From assembly GCF_027744825.2 (NCBI RefSeq), contig NC_071335.1, positions 13,157,501-13,221,500 of the forward strand: a stretch of DNA of 64,000 nt, written 5' to 3'. Under the pieces are notes generated by a model. The model was not told the DNA's origin. It searched no databases and saw only the letters and a program-made list of their open reading frames with translations. Below are positions 1 to 11,529 of the stretch, one piece after another (position 1 is the stretch's first letter; every line of letters begins with the position of its first letter). Source of the stretch: Synchiropus splendidus. Its lineage: Eukaryota > Chordata > Actinopteri > Syngnathiformes > Callionymidae. Both the position numbers and the translations under genes were made by a program.

Positions 1-281
1 ACCTGTCTGCAGGTGGGTTATTTACACATGCAGGGAATAAATGTCCTTTAAAGTCAAAGCATTGAGGAAAGTGCGCTGATAAAAAGCAACTTTTTCTGAT
101 GATTCTTGGCGAGAACATGTCCATGTCTGAAGTGATCAGTCCCTGTTATTAGTGGTCCAAAAGAGGATTTGGAAAAGTGAATCTAAATGATTAAACAAAA
201 ATATCTTTGATACCAATCATCAAAACAAGTCACCATGTAGAAATCTTACATGATGTGCTTCCATGACCCTCGGACATATGT
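1..281. other. 3' flank or 3' UTR of the zinc-finger gene
   Basis: AT-rich sequence just beyond the stop codon of the minus-strand zinc-finger gene. It is probably 3' UTR. I see no coding exon, and no clear AATAAA signal on the minus strand, so the transcript may end left of the window. Confidence 0.4.
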
Positions 282-3200
282 TCAACTCTGGCTCTTCTCA
301 GTGGTGGCTTCACAGCTAAGAGGATCTTGAGACAAGTTCATTGGCACCTGCTGCTCGGTGTGTGTCCTCATGTGACGATTGAGACAATGACTCCAGGAGA
401 ACCTCTGACCACACGTCAGGCACAGATAGGGTTTCTCACCCGTGTGTATCCGCTGGTGCTTCAGCAGTGACCTGTACCGTGTGAAGCTGGCTCCGCACTC
501 TTCGCAGGGAAAATTATCAGATTTGATGTGTACGTGTCGCTCGTGCTCCTTCATGTTGCCCAGTTGCGAGAAGCCTTTCCCGCACACAGGACAGAGGTGC
601 GGTTTCTCCCCGGAATGGATCAATCTATGAATGTTCATATCTCGGCGGGAAAAGAATCCTTTGCTGCAAATGACGCACTTGAACGGTCGCTCCCCGGTGT
701 GGCTCCTCATATGTCTCTTCAGTCCTTCGGAGCGGGAGAAGCAGCTTTCACACACGGTACACTTGAACGGCTTCTCACCTGTGTGAGAGCGTACGTGGCG
801 CCGGAGCTCCGACGCCTTGAAGAAACCCAAGCCACAGTCGCTGCATTTGTGAGGTTTCACCGGCTGATCCTCGTGAATCATCTGATGCGTCTTGCAGTGG
901 CCCGCCTCAGCAAAGCCCTTCCCACAGACGGAGCAGGTGAATGGCTTCTCCCCAGTATGAACCCGCTCGTGTCGGATCAGTTTGTGCAGTTTCTTGAAAG
1001 ATTTGTCGCAGTAGGAACACTGATGAGGTACCTTTGGTCCTTTGGCGTGCGTGCGTCTGTGCCTCTCTAACTTGGACGGCCTGTCGAACACTTTACCACA
1101 GTCTGGACACGGGTGCTGGTTAGTCCTGTTGTGGGTGTTTTGGTGGCGAAGCAACTTCTCCAGCTGTGTAAAACTCTTGTCGCAATCTTTGCACTGATGG
1201 CGAGTCTTTGGCATCTTTGAGTGTATCGGTTTATGTCTCTCCAATTTGGATGGCCGGTCAAAGATTTTCCCACAGACGGGGCAGGGGTAACACCGGAATA
1301 TGCGACCTATCTCTGGCTCCCGGGGCGTAGGGTCGTAGTCGCTCGAGTCATCGGTGGTACCTGAATCAGACTCTTCTTCAGCGTTGTCATTCACCTGGTC
1401 TATGTCTGCAGAGCAACCACAAAAGAACAGACAGTCAGTCATGTTTCAATCACAATGTTCCTACTAGTGCGTTAGACGTTTATGGGTTGATAATATGGAT
1501 GGTTCAGGACAATACTGGATTGTAACGGGCAGGGATGGTGGAGGAGAGGAGTCACGGGTGGAGACGGCTGTCACAGAAGAAAGGCAGTGAGAGTGAAAGG
1601 AACTCTATAGGACAAGCTGTGACACCTGCCACGATGTACAGTTTAGATCAGTGATTCTTAACCTTAGGGCTGAGGCCCACGGTTGGGCCGCGAGCGCCCC
1701 CTAGAGGGCTCACTAAAAGTTTTCTTGTTTTAGCTGCAAATCTAAACAACTACAGAGAAGTTCTTGAAAAGAAACAATGATTAAGAAAGTGATGGTGCCC
1801 CCAACTGTTCATGAAAGCACCTGTTGAAGCAGTTTTAAAAATGAATAACATTATTTATGGCAATACTTTCAATTACATTTACTTGTATCTTCTTTGGAGT
1901 TTAAACAAAATATTTTTTTTTTTTACTTTATGATATTTAGACACGGTTTTATTGTATTCAGATCTCAACAGTTTGCATCAAGTGTATTTTTTTCTTTAGT
2001 AAATTTGATGAATATGACTTGCACCTGGTTCTGCAGCTCGTTGGACTTTTCTATGGCAAACATATTTGCAATGATCACATGGTGTCGTGTCATTTCTCAA
2101 GGTTTTGGTTTGTTTTACCTGTAAGTAGATGAAATATGGTTATTGATCACAAATGAAATCAAAAGTAATGAGTCAGTTCTACTGAATGGGCCCCGGGTCC
2201 ATTTGTTCAGGGACAGGTGGGCCCCGAGATCAGAAAGGTTCAGAACCCCTGGTTTAGTCTCAAGCAATTCGCTCAACTCGTGATCTTGGAACGCCCCCTA
2301 CTGTCTATACATGCACACCACACGAGCAGAGAGATATGAACAGCAGGAACAGACAATACTTTTGTTTGGTGTATGTCATTAGAATGTTCAATCCAAGTTG
2401 CTAATATATTAACCTTGTGAAAAAACGTTCATCAGACGCCAGCAATTTGTAGACTAGATCACATGACCTACAGTCTTCCCTCAATGGAGAATTTAGTTAT
2501 TTTACACTGGTTAGATTGTGAGAGGAACTGTCCTGCTCGAGGGGTCGGGTAAAAGGAGAAGAGAAACAAGTAGAAGACAAAAAAGGTGACAAATGAGGGC
2601 ATGAAGAGGACGGGTGCGACGACGGTCATTGAAATATGTTAACGTACAGGAGCCTGACATAGTCTAAAGCCAAAAGAAGATAAGGATGCTATGGTAATGA
2701 AACTAAGTACTTTTGAACTTCATTCATAGGTTGACCCATTCTATATAGCAGAAGAAATAAGTTTAAAACTACTATCGTGAACAAAAGTCCACCACACGCT
2801 CCACAACTGTCACACACTGGTGTCGGCTGTCAAACGCCACGGAGCTGGACAGCACGCCGCGTCATGTTCACATGAAAGTGCAATGCTGCGAGTGAGGCAT
2901 TATCGTGAGATGCAGAATTGTCATCATGGAGTTTGTGTTTGGCGGTAAATCGTGTACGATATGTTATATACCCATCCCTACTTTTCACCAGTCAGGTGTC
3001 TGAAGACTGGAATCCGTTGTTTCAGCTGGCCCTGCTTGGTTAACCGATGTGTGCTTGTTTGGTTGGCACAAATCTGTGCACCCACTGCAGAGCCTTTGTG
3101 AGTTACCCCTGTATTAGTGTATACCTGCAGAAAATTGGTGGTTATTTTCACCTACATAATTTTTTCCATTGTTATCATGGGAACTCACAGACCAAGCAAT

Positions 3201-3765
3201 GTCCAGAGCGGAAATGTCATGGACAATCCTGCCTAAGTGAATGATGGGAGCCAGATTAGGAAGTGGGTCAGGTGCAGACAGGAGAAACCTTAGAGAGAAC
3301 TTTGTGCTACAGATTCAGGAGACTACACGCTAGAACGGTAGTGTGGTAGTTGAGACCACAGACAGTCCAACACCAAGACAGTTAGGGGCCAGAGACTGAG
3401 TCGAGGCCGAGGACCAGGGCGAGACCAAGTGATAATTCTTTTACACCACACACACTCGTGTATGGGGAAAAAACAGTGATCAAATTTATTACAAAACCTA
3501 TACAAACAAAATAAAATTGTCGTACCACCCAACCCTGGTCACACTGATTCATAAAACATAACATTTCACAGCAAAAGTGGGTTGCGCCACTGTTCCGTTT
3601 GAGTGATCTGAGGCAATAAAGTTTTGCTTAAATCCCACAAATCTGTGTGAGCAGATAAACTAACATGACCATTGATATATATTAAGTGAAGCCACATCTA
3701 ATAGACAAACACTTACATTCTTCCTTGGGCTCCGTTTTAAATTCGGGTTCTGTTTCTGGTCCCAT
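282..3765 (-). CDS. C2H2 zinc-finger protein, 11 fingers, two coding exons
   Basis: Probable sequence-specific DNA-binding nuclear factor; its target is unknown. Two coding exons join as 3765-3717 and 1405-282. The donor at 3716 (GTAAGT) and the acceptor at 1406 (CTCTGCAG) share phase 1, giving 390 residues. The N-terminal part is acidic and has two glutamate-rich FKTEPKEE-type motifs resembling sumoylation sites, as in many fish zinc-finger proteins. No KRAB, SCAN, BTB or ZAD domain is seen. About eleven CxxC...HxxxH fingers then run to near the C-terminus. Several are joined by TGEKP-type linkers. Fingers 1-2 and 3-4 instead use unusual longer linkers (xKxPKxxHQC) and look like a duplicated pair. 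Finger 9 has an extra histidine (HERHVH). The 3765 start is the only ATG in the short first exon, but upstream non-coding or coding exons are possible because an acceptor-like CTCGCAG precedes it at 3775. No orthologue name can be given with confidence. Confidence 0.85.
1649..2251. mobile_element. non-autonomous hAT-like DNA element, 603 bp
   Basis: Lies in the intron of the zinc-finger gene. The left end reads CAGTGATTCTTAACCTT and the reverse complement of the right end reads CAGGGGTTCTGAACCTT, matching at 14 of 17 positions. The flanking 8-mers GTTTAGAT (1641-1648) and GTTTAGTC (2252-2259) match at the first six positions, as expected for an aged 8-bp hAT target duplication. No transposase reading frame was recognised, so this is a MITE-like deletion derivative. 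Confidence 0.7.
2252..3716. other. intron of the zinc-finger gene, remainder
   Basis: Ordinary AT-rich intronic sequence between the hAT-like element and the short first coding exon. I found no further exon, RNA gene or well-formed repeat. Confidence 0.5.
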
Positions 3766-3774
3766 GACTACAGT

Positions 3775-5080
3775 CTGCGAGGACACACACAAACTCAAGG
3801 TCAAACATTTTTTTGTTCGTATCGTTCCAGTACAACAAACACAAGACAACAATGCCACTGTTCCAAAGTCGTCTAGCTCGGCGAAGCACTGCAAACCGAC
3901 ACCATAATAACGTTTGGTTGCGCAAAACATTTCTCTGCATTACCTGGGTGCATCGAATACTGGTTGAACATTAAGACCAAGAACATTTCATTGATTAGAA
4001 ACCATCGGTTGAGAAGTTCGCTCTGACGAAAGGTGAACGCTGCAGACACAAGAATGTAATACGACCATGATCATAACTTGCTTATGATTCGCAGTTGCGC
4101 TCAATGGGGCGAGGCAAATCGCCGAGGCCTGTCTCACTGCAACAAAAATGAAATGTATCACACAGACACGTGTCCCATTTAAACGTATATACAGTGAATT
4201 GTGCAAATTGTTGCCAACTCGACACAACCGAATGGCTGATTCTAAGACATGCAAAACCAAACAAAAGAGAAGCCACCTCTGTTTGTTCGCGTTAATATAC
4301 TAAATAACCTTATCTGACGTCCTAGCTGTTGTATCTACCTCCCGCCGCGACCGTTTCACAAAGACAGATGTGCAGAAGAGGTGAATTTGACACCCAAATT
4401 CTGGCGAAACGAGCTGGTAAATAAAGCTAATGGCTAATGCTAACACGCAATAATTAGGTTAGTTTGTGTCATAAAAAACAATGCATACCTGTTTGCAATC
4501 GCGGTTTACGACTAGTTACTTCAGATACCACACCAACGCCAGATATATCGTGTAGTGTTGCGAAATATATTGTGTTTAAAGGAGAAAATACATGGCTGGA
4601 CGAGCAGACTGGCTCTGATGCCCCAGGGTGCTGCTCGCGTGACGCGTTCAAATGCTCGGCGTAAGCTACGTAAAACAGTGTTACATTATGTTACCTACAT
4701 TTACTGTGAACGAAAAAACGCTTTTGATCATCGAAATGGAGATGATTATTCTTGCAAAATCAATTTCTTTGATCGTATATTTCACACACAGTTTGGGGTC
4801 TGACCGAACAAGTGTGTACTACGGTAATACAATAGTAAGTACAGTAATCGTACAGTGGATTAGTTTGTTTCAGGGTCAATTGACAACCATGTGTTTATCA
4901 TATTAATGGTTTGCAAATTCCTATTCACTCCGGACTTAAATGAAGCCTTGCATGTACTCTTGCAATAAAAATGTGATGAACATACATTTGTCACTCTGTG
5001 ATGGGATGTGTGGTTTTAGATTTACTCTCCATGTTTATCTGAACGGCGTGAAACGTGTCATGTATCACTTTCATCAGAAT
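3775..5080. other. upstream region of the zinc-finger gene
   Basis: Non-coding sequence upstream of the first recognised coding exon. An acceptor-like CTCGCAG next to that exon suggests a further 5' exon here. The stretch near 4310-4390 is locally richer in CG dinucleotides (GCCGCGACC and neighbours) and could be the promoter. No promoter element could be fixed. Confidence 0.35.
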
Positions 5081-5084
5081 CAGA

Positions 5085-5635
5085 ATCAGAAATCAGAAGA
5101 ATATATTTATTAATCCCAGGGGAAATTATGTTCGTATCATGCTCTGTACTCAACATATCACAATAAATTAAAAATAGATAATATTATAAAGTGCAAAAAA
5201 GCTATACTGAAGAGCTTAGAAACCATGTGAACCATGTGCAAGAAAATGCAGTTCAAGAAGAATCCTTCGCTGTGATTTTTTTTCAGAGATGAATTGTACG
5301 TTTTCATTGCCACAGGAAGAAAGAACCGGAAGCGTATGAGTCTGTTGAGTCTGTTCGTGTCCGCCACCGTTAATCTGCTGCCCCAGCAAACCATAGCGAA
5401 CAGAATTGCACTGGACACCACCGACTCATAAAACATCCTCAGCATTGTCCCGCAGATGTTGAAGGACCTGAGCCTCCACAAGAAATAGAGACGACTCTGT
5501 CCTTTTTTGTAAAGGGCCTCAGTGTTCCGAGTCCAGTCCGGTTTATTGTCTATGAAGACCCCAAGATATTTATAGTCCTCAACCATATCCACATTGACCA
5601 CCCCCGTATGGAAACGGGGGTCACAGGAGACTTGG
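5085..5635 (-). mobile_element. L2/CR1-like LINE fragment, 3' end of the reverse-transcriptase ORF
   Basis: The minus strand encodes the typical C-terminal part of a fish non-LTR retrotransposon ORF2: EDYKYLGVFIDNKPDW, then KKGQSRLYFLWRLRSFNICG, then a MLRMFYESVVSSAILFAMVCWG-like stretch. After NRLNRLIR the frame jumps directly to a sequence resembling the last residues of such ORFs (FLPVAMKTYNSSL), so a central segment is missing. The 3' end carries the characteristic tail: a short GGGATTAATAAAT-like motif followed by repeats of TTCTGA (plus-strand ATCAGA repeats around 5083-5100). The copy is truncated at its 5' end and dead. The exact family is not certain from memory. Confidence 0.8.
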
Positions 5636-6768
5636 TCCTCCTTTCATGTCTCTCAATTCACAGTCACTGAGGTAACACACATTGAAAAGCAACTACAATT
5701 AATCCAATCCCTTAAAATCAAAAGGGTCACATGCACACGCACTCATTTTTTAAGGCCCACAACCTTAACCTGTTGAAACATTTCTGATATTGGATATTTC
5801 TGATACGATAATTGACAAATGGATTAGTTGCTCTCAGATCAGGCTCTGGAACCATCAGCGCAACAAAGTATTGAGGCCACATTTGGAGCAAATAAAATGT
5901 TACTGTTAACTACTTACAACGCCATCATTCGACGAGTTGCATTTTTATCAACCTGTACGCATCATATGCTGACAAGATGACTAGTCAACTGTCAATATAG
6001 TTGTAATGTATTCCAGGTGCTAGAAACCAAACCACTGCAGCATGTTTCTAACACCTCCGCGTTGAATGCTGTTGAGAATTGAATAAATCACTGAATCTCA
6101 GTGAATATACTTTTATTCTTAATTATTATTATTATTATTGTGGTCAATACATACTGACCAGGTCACCCAACGTTGGATTTGTTGGAAGGGAAAAATCCTC
6201 ACCACCCTGCAATACAAGAAGAACAAAAAACAAAACCAAAGACAACATGAAAAAGCATTTATTGATTTTTTATTGATTGTTTTACTTGTGGCCAGAGCTG
6301 GAGTTAAAGCCTTAAAAGTGAAATTAAAATCACATATTAGTCGTGTAATGCATTTTTCAGTTTACAGTTTTTAGGGGTGACATATGACCAAAAAGCAGAG
6401 TGTGAAGTTTATCAACCACAAGGGAACAACAAGGTAGCGAAAACAAACAAGGACAATAACATTAAGAGGAAGGTGAGAGCAAAGAATATGACTGTCGCCG
6501 GAGCTAGTCAACGCTGATGCTCGCCATAACGTGGATGAAGAAGGGGCAGTACTGGAGGAGAGCGCTGACTCAGCGGCTGAAGTAACTGAATATAAGAAGA
6601 TGAAGGTCCAGGAACTGAAAACTCAGCAACAGAAATGAAAGACAGCAAGCGAGAGAAAGGCAATTCAGCTCAAGACCGGATGTTGTTAAAATGACATCTG
6701 TGCCAATAGATGTATGTATTTGCTGAGTTGGGCTTATTCCCCACAGAAGTGGAAGGGGTGCGCTTCAT
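5636..6768. other. intergenic region and probable cfap206 3' UTR
   Basis: AT-rich. Holds a short ATT repeat near 6121-6140 and candidate poly(A) signals for the minus-strand cfap206 transcript. The stretch around 6510-6645 on the plus strand reads like a short piece of coding sequence (see findings). No complete gene is seen. Confidence 0.45.
6258..6263 (-). terminator. candidate poly(A) signal for cfap206
   Basis: TTTATT on the plus strand (AATAAA on the minus strand), about 500 nt downstream of the cfap206 stop codon. A second TTTATT lies a few bases to the right. Placement is by motif only. Confidence 0.35.
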
Positions 6769-9700
6769 TCATTCATCCACAGCTCTGGTCAGGTTTATTG
6801 TCCCCATTCCTCCTTCTCTCTTTCCTCTCAGGCCACCCACATAGACATGAGGCCTGGGCACGATGCTCTCGCCATCTGTCCTGGTCTGGCAACCATCGTC
6901 CTTCGGGAGCCAAGTTTGTGTCGAGTTCTCTATTCTGACATGGCTCATGTTGGTCTGGGCCGAGTGGGTCACTGCAGTGCGAAGGTCAGTCTACAATAAA
7001 GCCAGAGTAATTTGAAACAAAAATCCAAGTGGAATTCAGAACACAGTCGTGGCATTGAGACACACCAGTTTAACAGCTTCCCGTCGCAGCTCCCATTCAT
7101 TCCACTCAACTGACTGATCAGAGAACGTCTCCATGGGTTCCGTGTCGGTCTGTGTGCTGACCTCACATTTGGGCCGAGCATCCAAACTGGTTCGAAGCTG
7201 GAAGGATGAAACTGCATTTTAGCTGAAATCTGGTAGAAACAGTCCTTTGTGAAGTGCAACCGCTGGTCAGACTAGAAGGAGGCTGAAACATTGTGTAAGA
7301 ATCAGTTCAGTGTCTTTTGTTCTCAAGTCCAAGTCAAGACTCAAGTCGCTGATAGGTGCAACTTAAAAGTGACTCGAGTCCAAGTCGTAGACTTAAGTCC
7401 TCATCTGTTTGACCACAAATCCATTTTATTTTTGTGATTTTATTGTAGTTAGTTATTCCTATCCTGCTATTCATCTTCTGTTTGTGTGTATGCTTTTATT
7501 TTAACAGACTTTCTATCCATCCATTCTTACAAGAAAGTTCACAACAAGTGAAAGTAAACATTTAAGGAAATGTGACAAATTTGAAGAAAAAAAAGTTCAC
7601 GTCACACGTCTATCACATTGTACGTATACTTTGTGGTCCAAAAAATGGCAGCAGATGATAAAGTTGATTTTGTGTTTACTGTTGTGTCCGGCCTTTGTTT
7701 CATTTCATAGATAGTGACACCCACCTGCGAGACTTCATAACCCTCCTGGTTCCATCTATGTGGTAAAGTTGAAATATTTGCTATTTTCAGAAGCGGACAT
7801 TTCACCCTCTCCGTTTTCAAAAAATAGTTCTGAGCTGAAAACATTGCTTTCACGAAAACCCATGTATGTTTGCAGACAGGACATTCCAAAACTGTCGGTG
7901 GCAGTGTAACAAGAAGCTTCAATACAAATAAAAAGTTACATTGTACAGATGCATTTTATACACAGAGCATCATTTTTTAGTTGTTTTTATTGGATTGCGT
8001 TTTCACCATTTTGTGTTCTTTATTATTTTTTTTAATCATATCCCTCTTTTAGTCCTGTTTCTTCTGTATTTGTAATTGTAAACTTCCTTTTTGGTCATTG
8101 CTGTGGAAATGTGCTATATAGATAAATTGACCTTGACCTTGACTTTAAGAAGGCTGCGGACTCACCTCTGAATAGGTGCTCACGAACTGTTCGTGGAGTT
8201 TGAAGAGTCTGATCAGTTCTGGGTAGCGTTTGCTTTCTTCTTCCACCATTGAAACGAAGTAATCCGGCATGCAGGAGAAGCTCAGTGCAGCTTCTTTGGA
8301 AGAGAAACTGTAGAACTTCCCCTTATGTCTGAGGAGCCCAATAAGTGGATTCCCTGCACATCGAAATCAGACCAGTCATTGTTATCGAGTTAAGACAGCT
8401 GTGTGCAGAATGATTCCCACCTGGAAGTAGAAGACCACCAGTTTTTACCAGCGTGTAGCCACAGAATCCATTATACTGCAGTGGCAGCTCATTGAAACCT
8501 TCTGTCCTTCCAGGCAGGAGCCAGTCCTGGTTCTCCATCTCCTCTGGATCAATGCAGTCAGCTGTAACATTAATTCAAGTCTCATCCTATGGGGAAGCAA
8601 CTTGGCAAGCAGAGCTTGTGAAACAAGGCAGTATTCTGAATTGTTTCTGCTCTTGGATGAATGTACTTTGTAAAGCTTGAAAAGCAGTTTTATCAAGTAC
8701 CTATGTCCATTTTACAAAACATATTATCCTACAAATAATTCACTTACAGGCGTATGTCTCGCCTGTAAATGCTTTTATAGCCAGCATCAGCTTGAGGGTT
8801 GATGTTGAGGCGTATTGTACCACATGACCTCTGCAGTGCACCGGGGTCTTCCTTGGCACAAATTTGTATCATGGAGGTGTTGAGAGATTGTCCAGCTCAG
8901 GCCACCACTGTTGAGTGAACCACTACTGGAGGTGTGATGGGAAGCGCAGCTGAGTACATCAGGGTTTCCCAAACTTTTCAGTCCACAACCCCCAAAATAA
9001 CGGTGACACTGACTGGCAACTCGAACCCAACAGTAGAATACAACCACACAAATGTGTCGATTTAAGGCTAATAAACATGTATAGGTCTGAACAAAAGAAG
9101 ACAATATTACCACCTTCAGTTATCATTTGCAGTTCATGTCAACATTTCACTTTTTTTTTTGCATGTCTCCCGTCTCTCCACGTGACTACGGGATGGAAAG
9201 CCACTTCATAAGAGAACAGTCAATCCCAACGCAGAGAACAGCAAACATGCAGCAAACAACTTGTAGTAAACACACCCAATGTCACCCACAACACCAAAAC
9301 AGACCACTGCAAAGCGTGCTGGGGGAAAACCCTCAACTCCGCCTTCCCCAAAACGCCACAATACTATGTGGTACGCTAGTGGTAAACCAGTAGGGGCCAG
9401 TGCTGTGTGATGCGGCTCAGTCGTGCTGTGGACGTCATCTCTCAAGTCCAACCTGAAAACTGAAACACACCTGTGCTTTCTGTCATTCTCTCAGCGTCTG
9501 TCTTAACCACAGAGCCTCCCAGCAGCTTGTCAAAGTCAGCCCCTGAGAAGATCTGGGCCTCAGAGGACAGGAAGGGCTGCAGCCCCAGCATGACCTCCCC
9601 AGGTGTGTTGACCATCTCTGCCTCCTCCTGAAGTTCAGACCAGAGCTTTGACAGCTTCTTTAAGAACAGCTGTATTGAAACAGATTCCAAAGGTTGAAGG

Positions 9701-11529
9701 TGTGTAAAATAAGACCATTGCAAAGAAGGCTCAACTCACAAAAACAGCCCCCGATAGCAGGCGCTCCTTTGACTGGACAGCTTCTATCAGCAGCGTCAGG
9801 TGTGATGACAGCTCAGACTGGAGGTTCATGACACGTTTTTCACTGACTTGGGCATCAGTCTAAAGAAACAAGCTGTTTTGTTATGTTTGAATCATCACGT
9901 CCTGTTCTCAGTTGTTCAGGTCACAAGTGTTCATCGTAAGAAAACATAACCTCATCATCGACAGCAGGCTGGAGTAGCTCACCAGCAGCAGCTTGAGGAA
10001 GCCCTCATACTGTCTGGCGTTGTAAAGAGCCTGTTTGAGTAACAGCAGAGGAGCAGCGCCACCTTCAGACAGGCCCTTCACATCCTCACTGTGCACTAAC
10101 TTCTCCAACACTGCAGTGTATTTCCACACCAGAGCCTGGCAAGTGTTCAGCTCCTCCTCAATCTCTTCACACGTGACTCTTGGAGGATTCTGGAGGCAGG
10201 AAGGAACTGCAACCCGGGATTCACAGTGAGGAACAAGTGACTGACCATGAAAAAAAATACAGTACAGAATGTGCATGCTGCATTAAAATACTAGAAAATC
10301 TGACGTATAATCTTTTCAATATCTGGGTCTCATTTGAACCTGGATGTGGAGCCTACTCACATCTGTTATTCACCCAAACAGACACACTAGATGTATGACC
10401 ATAAACCAACATTTCAGGGGGATAAACAGTGTCAAGCTGCTTGGTTCATACTTATCGCCCGAATGCTGGCATCCTCATCAGCCTGCCCGCAGACTCTGTT
10501 GAAGAGCCAGACCCCTGTGACCACCATGGCCAGCTCCTTCAGATGCCGCTCCTTCTCACTCCTCAAAAGCTTCATGAATTTGCCCATGTTGGCTGCGGGG
10601 AAGATGCTGTCCAAGGCAGCTGTGAGAGAAGGAAGCGTTAGGCTTGGGTGTGACTGAGACCTGTCAATGGGCACATAGTGGCTGTGATTCAATTGAAAAC
10701 AACCAGTTAACCATTGTAAAAAAATAAGTGACACAGTCAAATAAAATTTGGAGTAAATGTTCAATTATGGGAGGAGGTATAGTTTATTACATTTTGGTGC
10801 TGATCTGCATCCATAAATCATTTGAAGGACTCATCACTCTCTTTCCAGAGGGAGCTAAAAGACTTCTGAACGCTACTGCCACCTGCTGTCCATTTAGTGA
10901 CATCAAATTTCATTTAATAAGATTTCTAAAACAAATGCATATGGATGAAAATGAGCAGAAAATGAGCGTAGCAGAGGTCTGCAATATCTGTATATATTAT
11001 AATATTTGATAATAATTCTATTTGTATTTTTCTGTTGTGTCTCACTTCAAATCGTCAAGCCACATCGCACTAGATACTACTTCCTGTTTTTGGTTGAGTG
11101 TGAGGAAAATGCAAGCCTTCTGTGCAATGTTCAGTTAGCATCAGTGCTTTCATCTCATGCTGCAGCCCTGTGGTACAAGTTACCTGCAACCTCTTGTACC
11201 ATGTGATCTGACGGCGAGTCCACCCCAGAGCTCAGCAGGATGTAGGTGATGATTTGATGGTAAAGAGCGTACAACTCCTGGCTGCTTTTGGCTTTGCTTT
11301 CAGCGATATCTGAGCCCACTGGTCTCACTCTGGACTCTCTTGCTTCACAGATCGCTGCCAAGAAGTCACCTGCTCAGATAGAGAACACAGATGAAGTGTA
11401 TGACCACGTTACCACCGTTAGGACTGAAGTGTGGACGGACGGTGACTCACGTCGGGTTCTGTAGTTCCTTGTGAAATTGATCTGCATTTTGATGGTGTCC
11501 AGAGATGGATTCAGTGTAGGAGCAATTTT
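6769..11529 (-). CDS. cfap206: cilia- and flagella-associated protein 206, 5' exon(s) not found
   Basis: CFAP206 is an axonemal protein that helps dock radial spoke 2 and is needed for motile cilia and flagella. Ten exons were placed by splice sites and consistent phase: 11529-11451, 11369-11184, 10619-10452, 10206-9983, 9859-9740, 9669-9471, 8561-8421, 8353-8166, 7197-7066 and 6990-6769. They total 1,659 nt, or 552 residues. Recognisable family blocks in order are NPSLDTIKMQINF, LKELAMVVTGVWLFNR, VWKYTAVLEKL, LKQALYNARQYEGFLKLLL, VVKTDAERM, YNGFCGYTL with GGLLLPGNPLIGLL, the STQTDTE and VEWNEWELRREAVKL region, and a C-terminus ending VPRPHVYVGGLRG...INLTRAVDE. The mammalian protein is about 622 residues, so roughly the first 70 are missing from this model. 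The frame is closed by a stop immediately before 11529, so an upstream exon is required. The gene is otherwise intact, with no frameshift or premature stop. Confidence 0.9.
7198..8165. other. cfap206 intron with repeat fragments
   Basis: Contains a stretch near 7318-7400 built from repeated CAAGTC/GACTCGAGTC-like words, as in a common dispersed fish repeat. Near 8100-8150 is a GCTATATAGATAAATTGACC-like end followed by CTTGAC repeats. The open frame at 7602-7922 on the minus strand does not resemble CFAP206 and is not a CFAP206 exon. Confidence 0.45.
8562..9470. other. cfap206 intron
   Basis: The exons on both sides join in phase 1 (TEST-A-DCIDPEE), so no exon is missing here. Part of the intron is repeat-derived (see the entry at 8960). 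The rest shows nothing recognisable. Confidence 0.5.
8960..9130. repeat. dispersed repeat fragment, hAT-like end
   Basis: Begins CAGGGTTTCCCAAACTTTT and continues with CACAACCCCCAAAATAA, the layout of one end of a widespread hAT-type non-autonomous element. I did not find a matching right end, so the copy is probably truncated and its right limit is approximate. Confidence 0.45.
10620..11183. other. cfap206 intron
   Basis: Lies between the exon ending EVA-G and the exon beginning ALDSIFPAAN. The two join in phase 1 and read through the TAALQSVF block of the family. No other feature is visible. Confidence 0.5.

Noticed and set aside
528..1070. 180-codon open frame on the plus strand
   Set aside because: It is the antisense shadow of the zinc-finger exon; its openness comes from the repeated finger codons.
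7602..7922. 106-codon minus-strand frame within a cfap206 intron
   Set aside because: The flanking CFAP206 exons join directly in phase without it, and it has no family resemblance. It probably reflects repeat-derived sequence.
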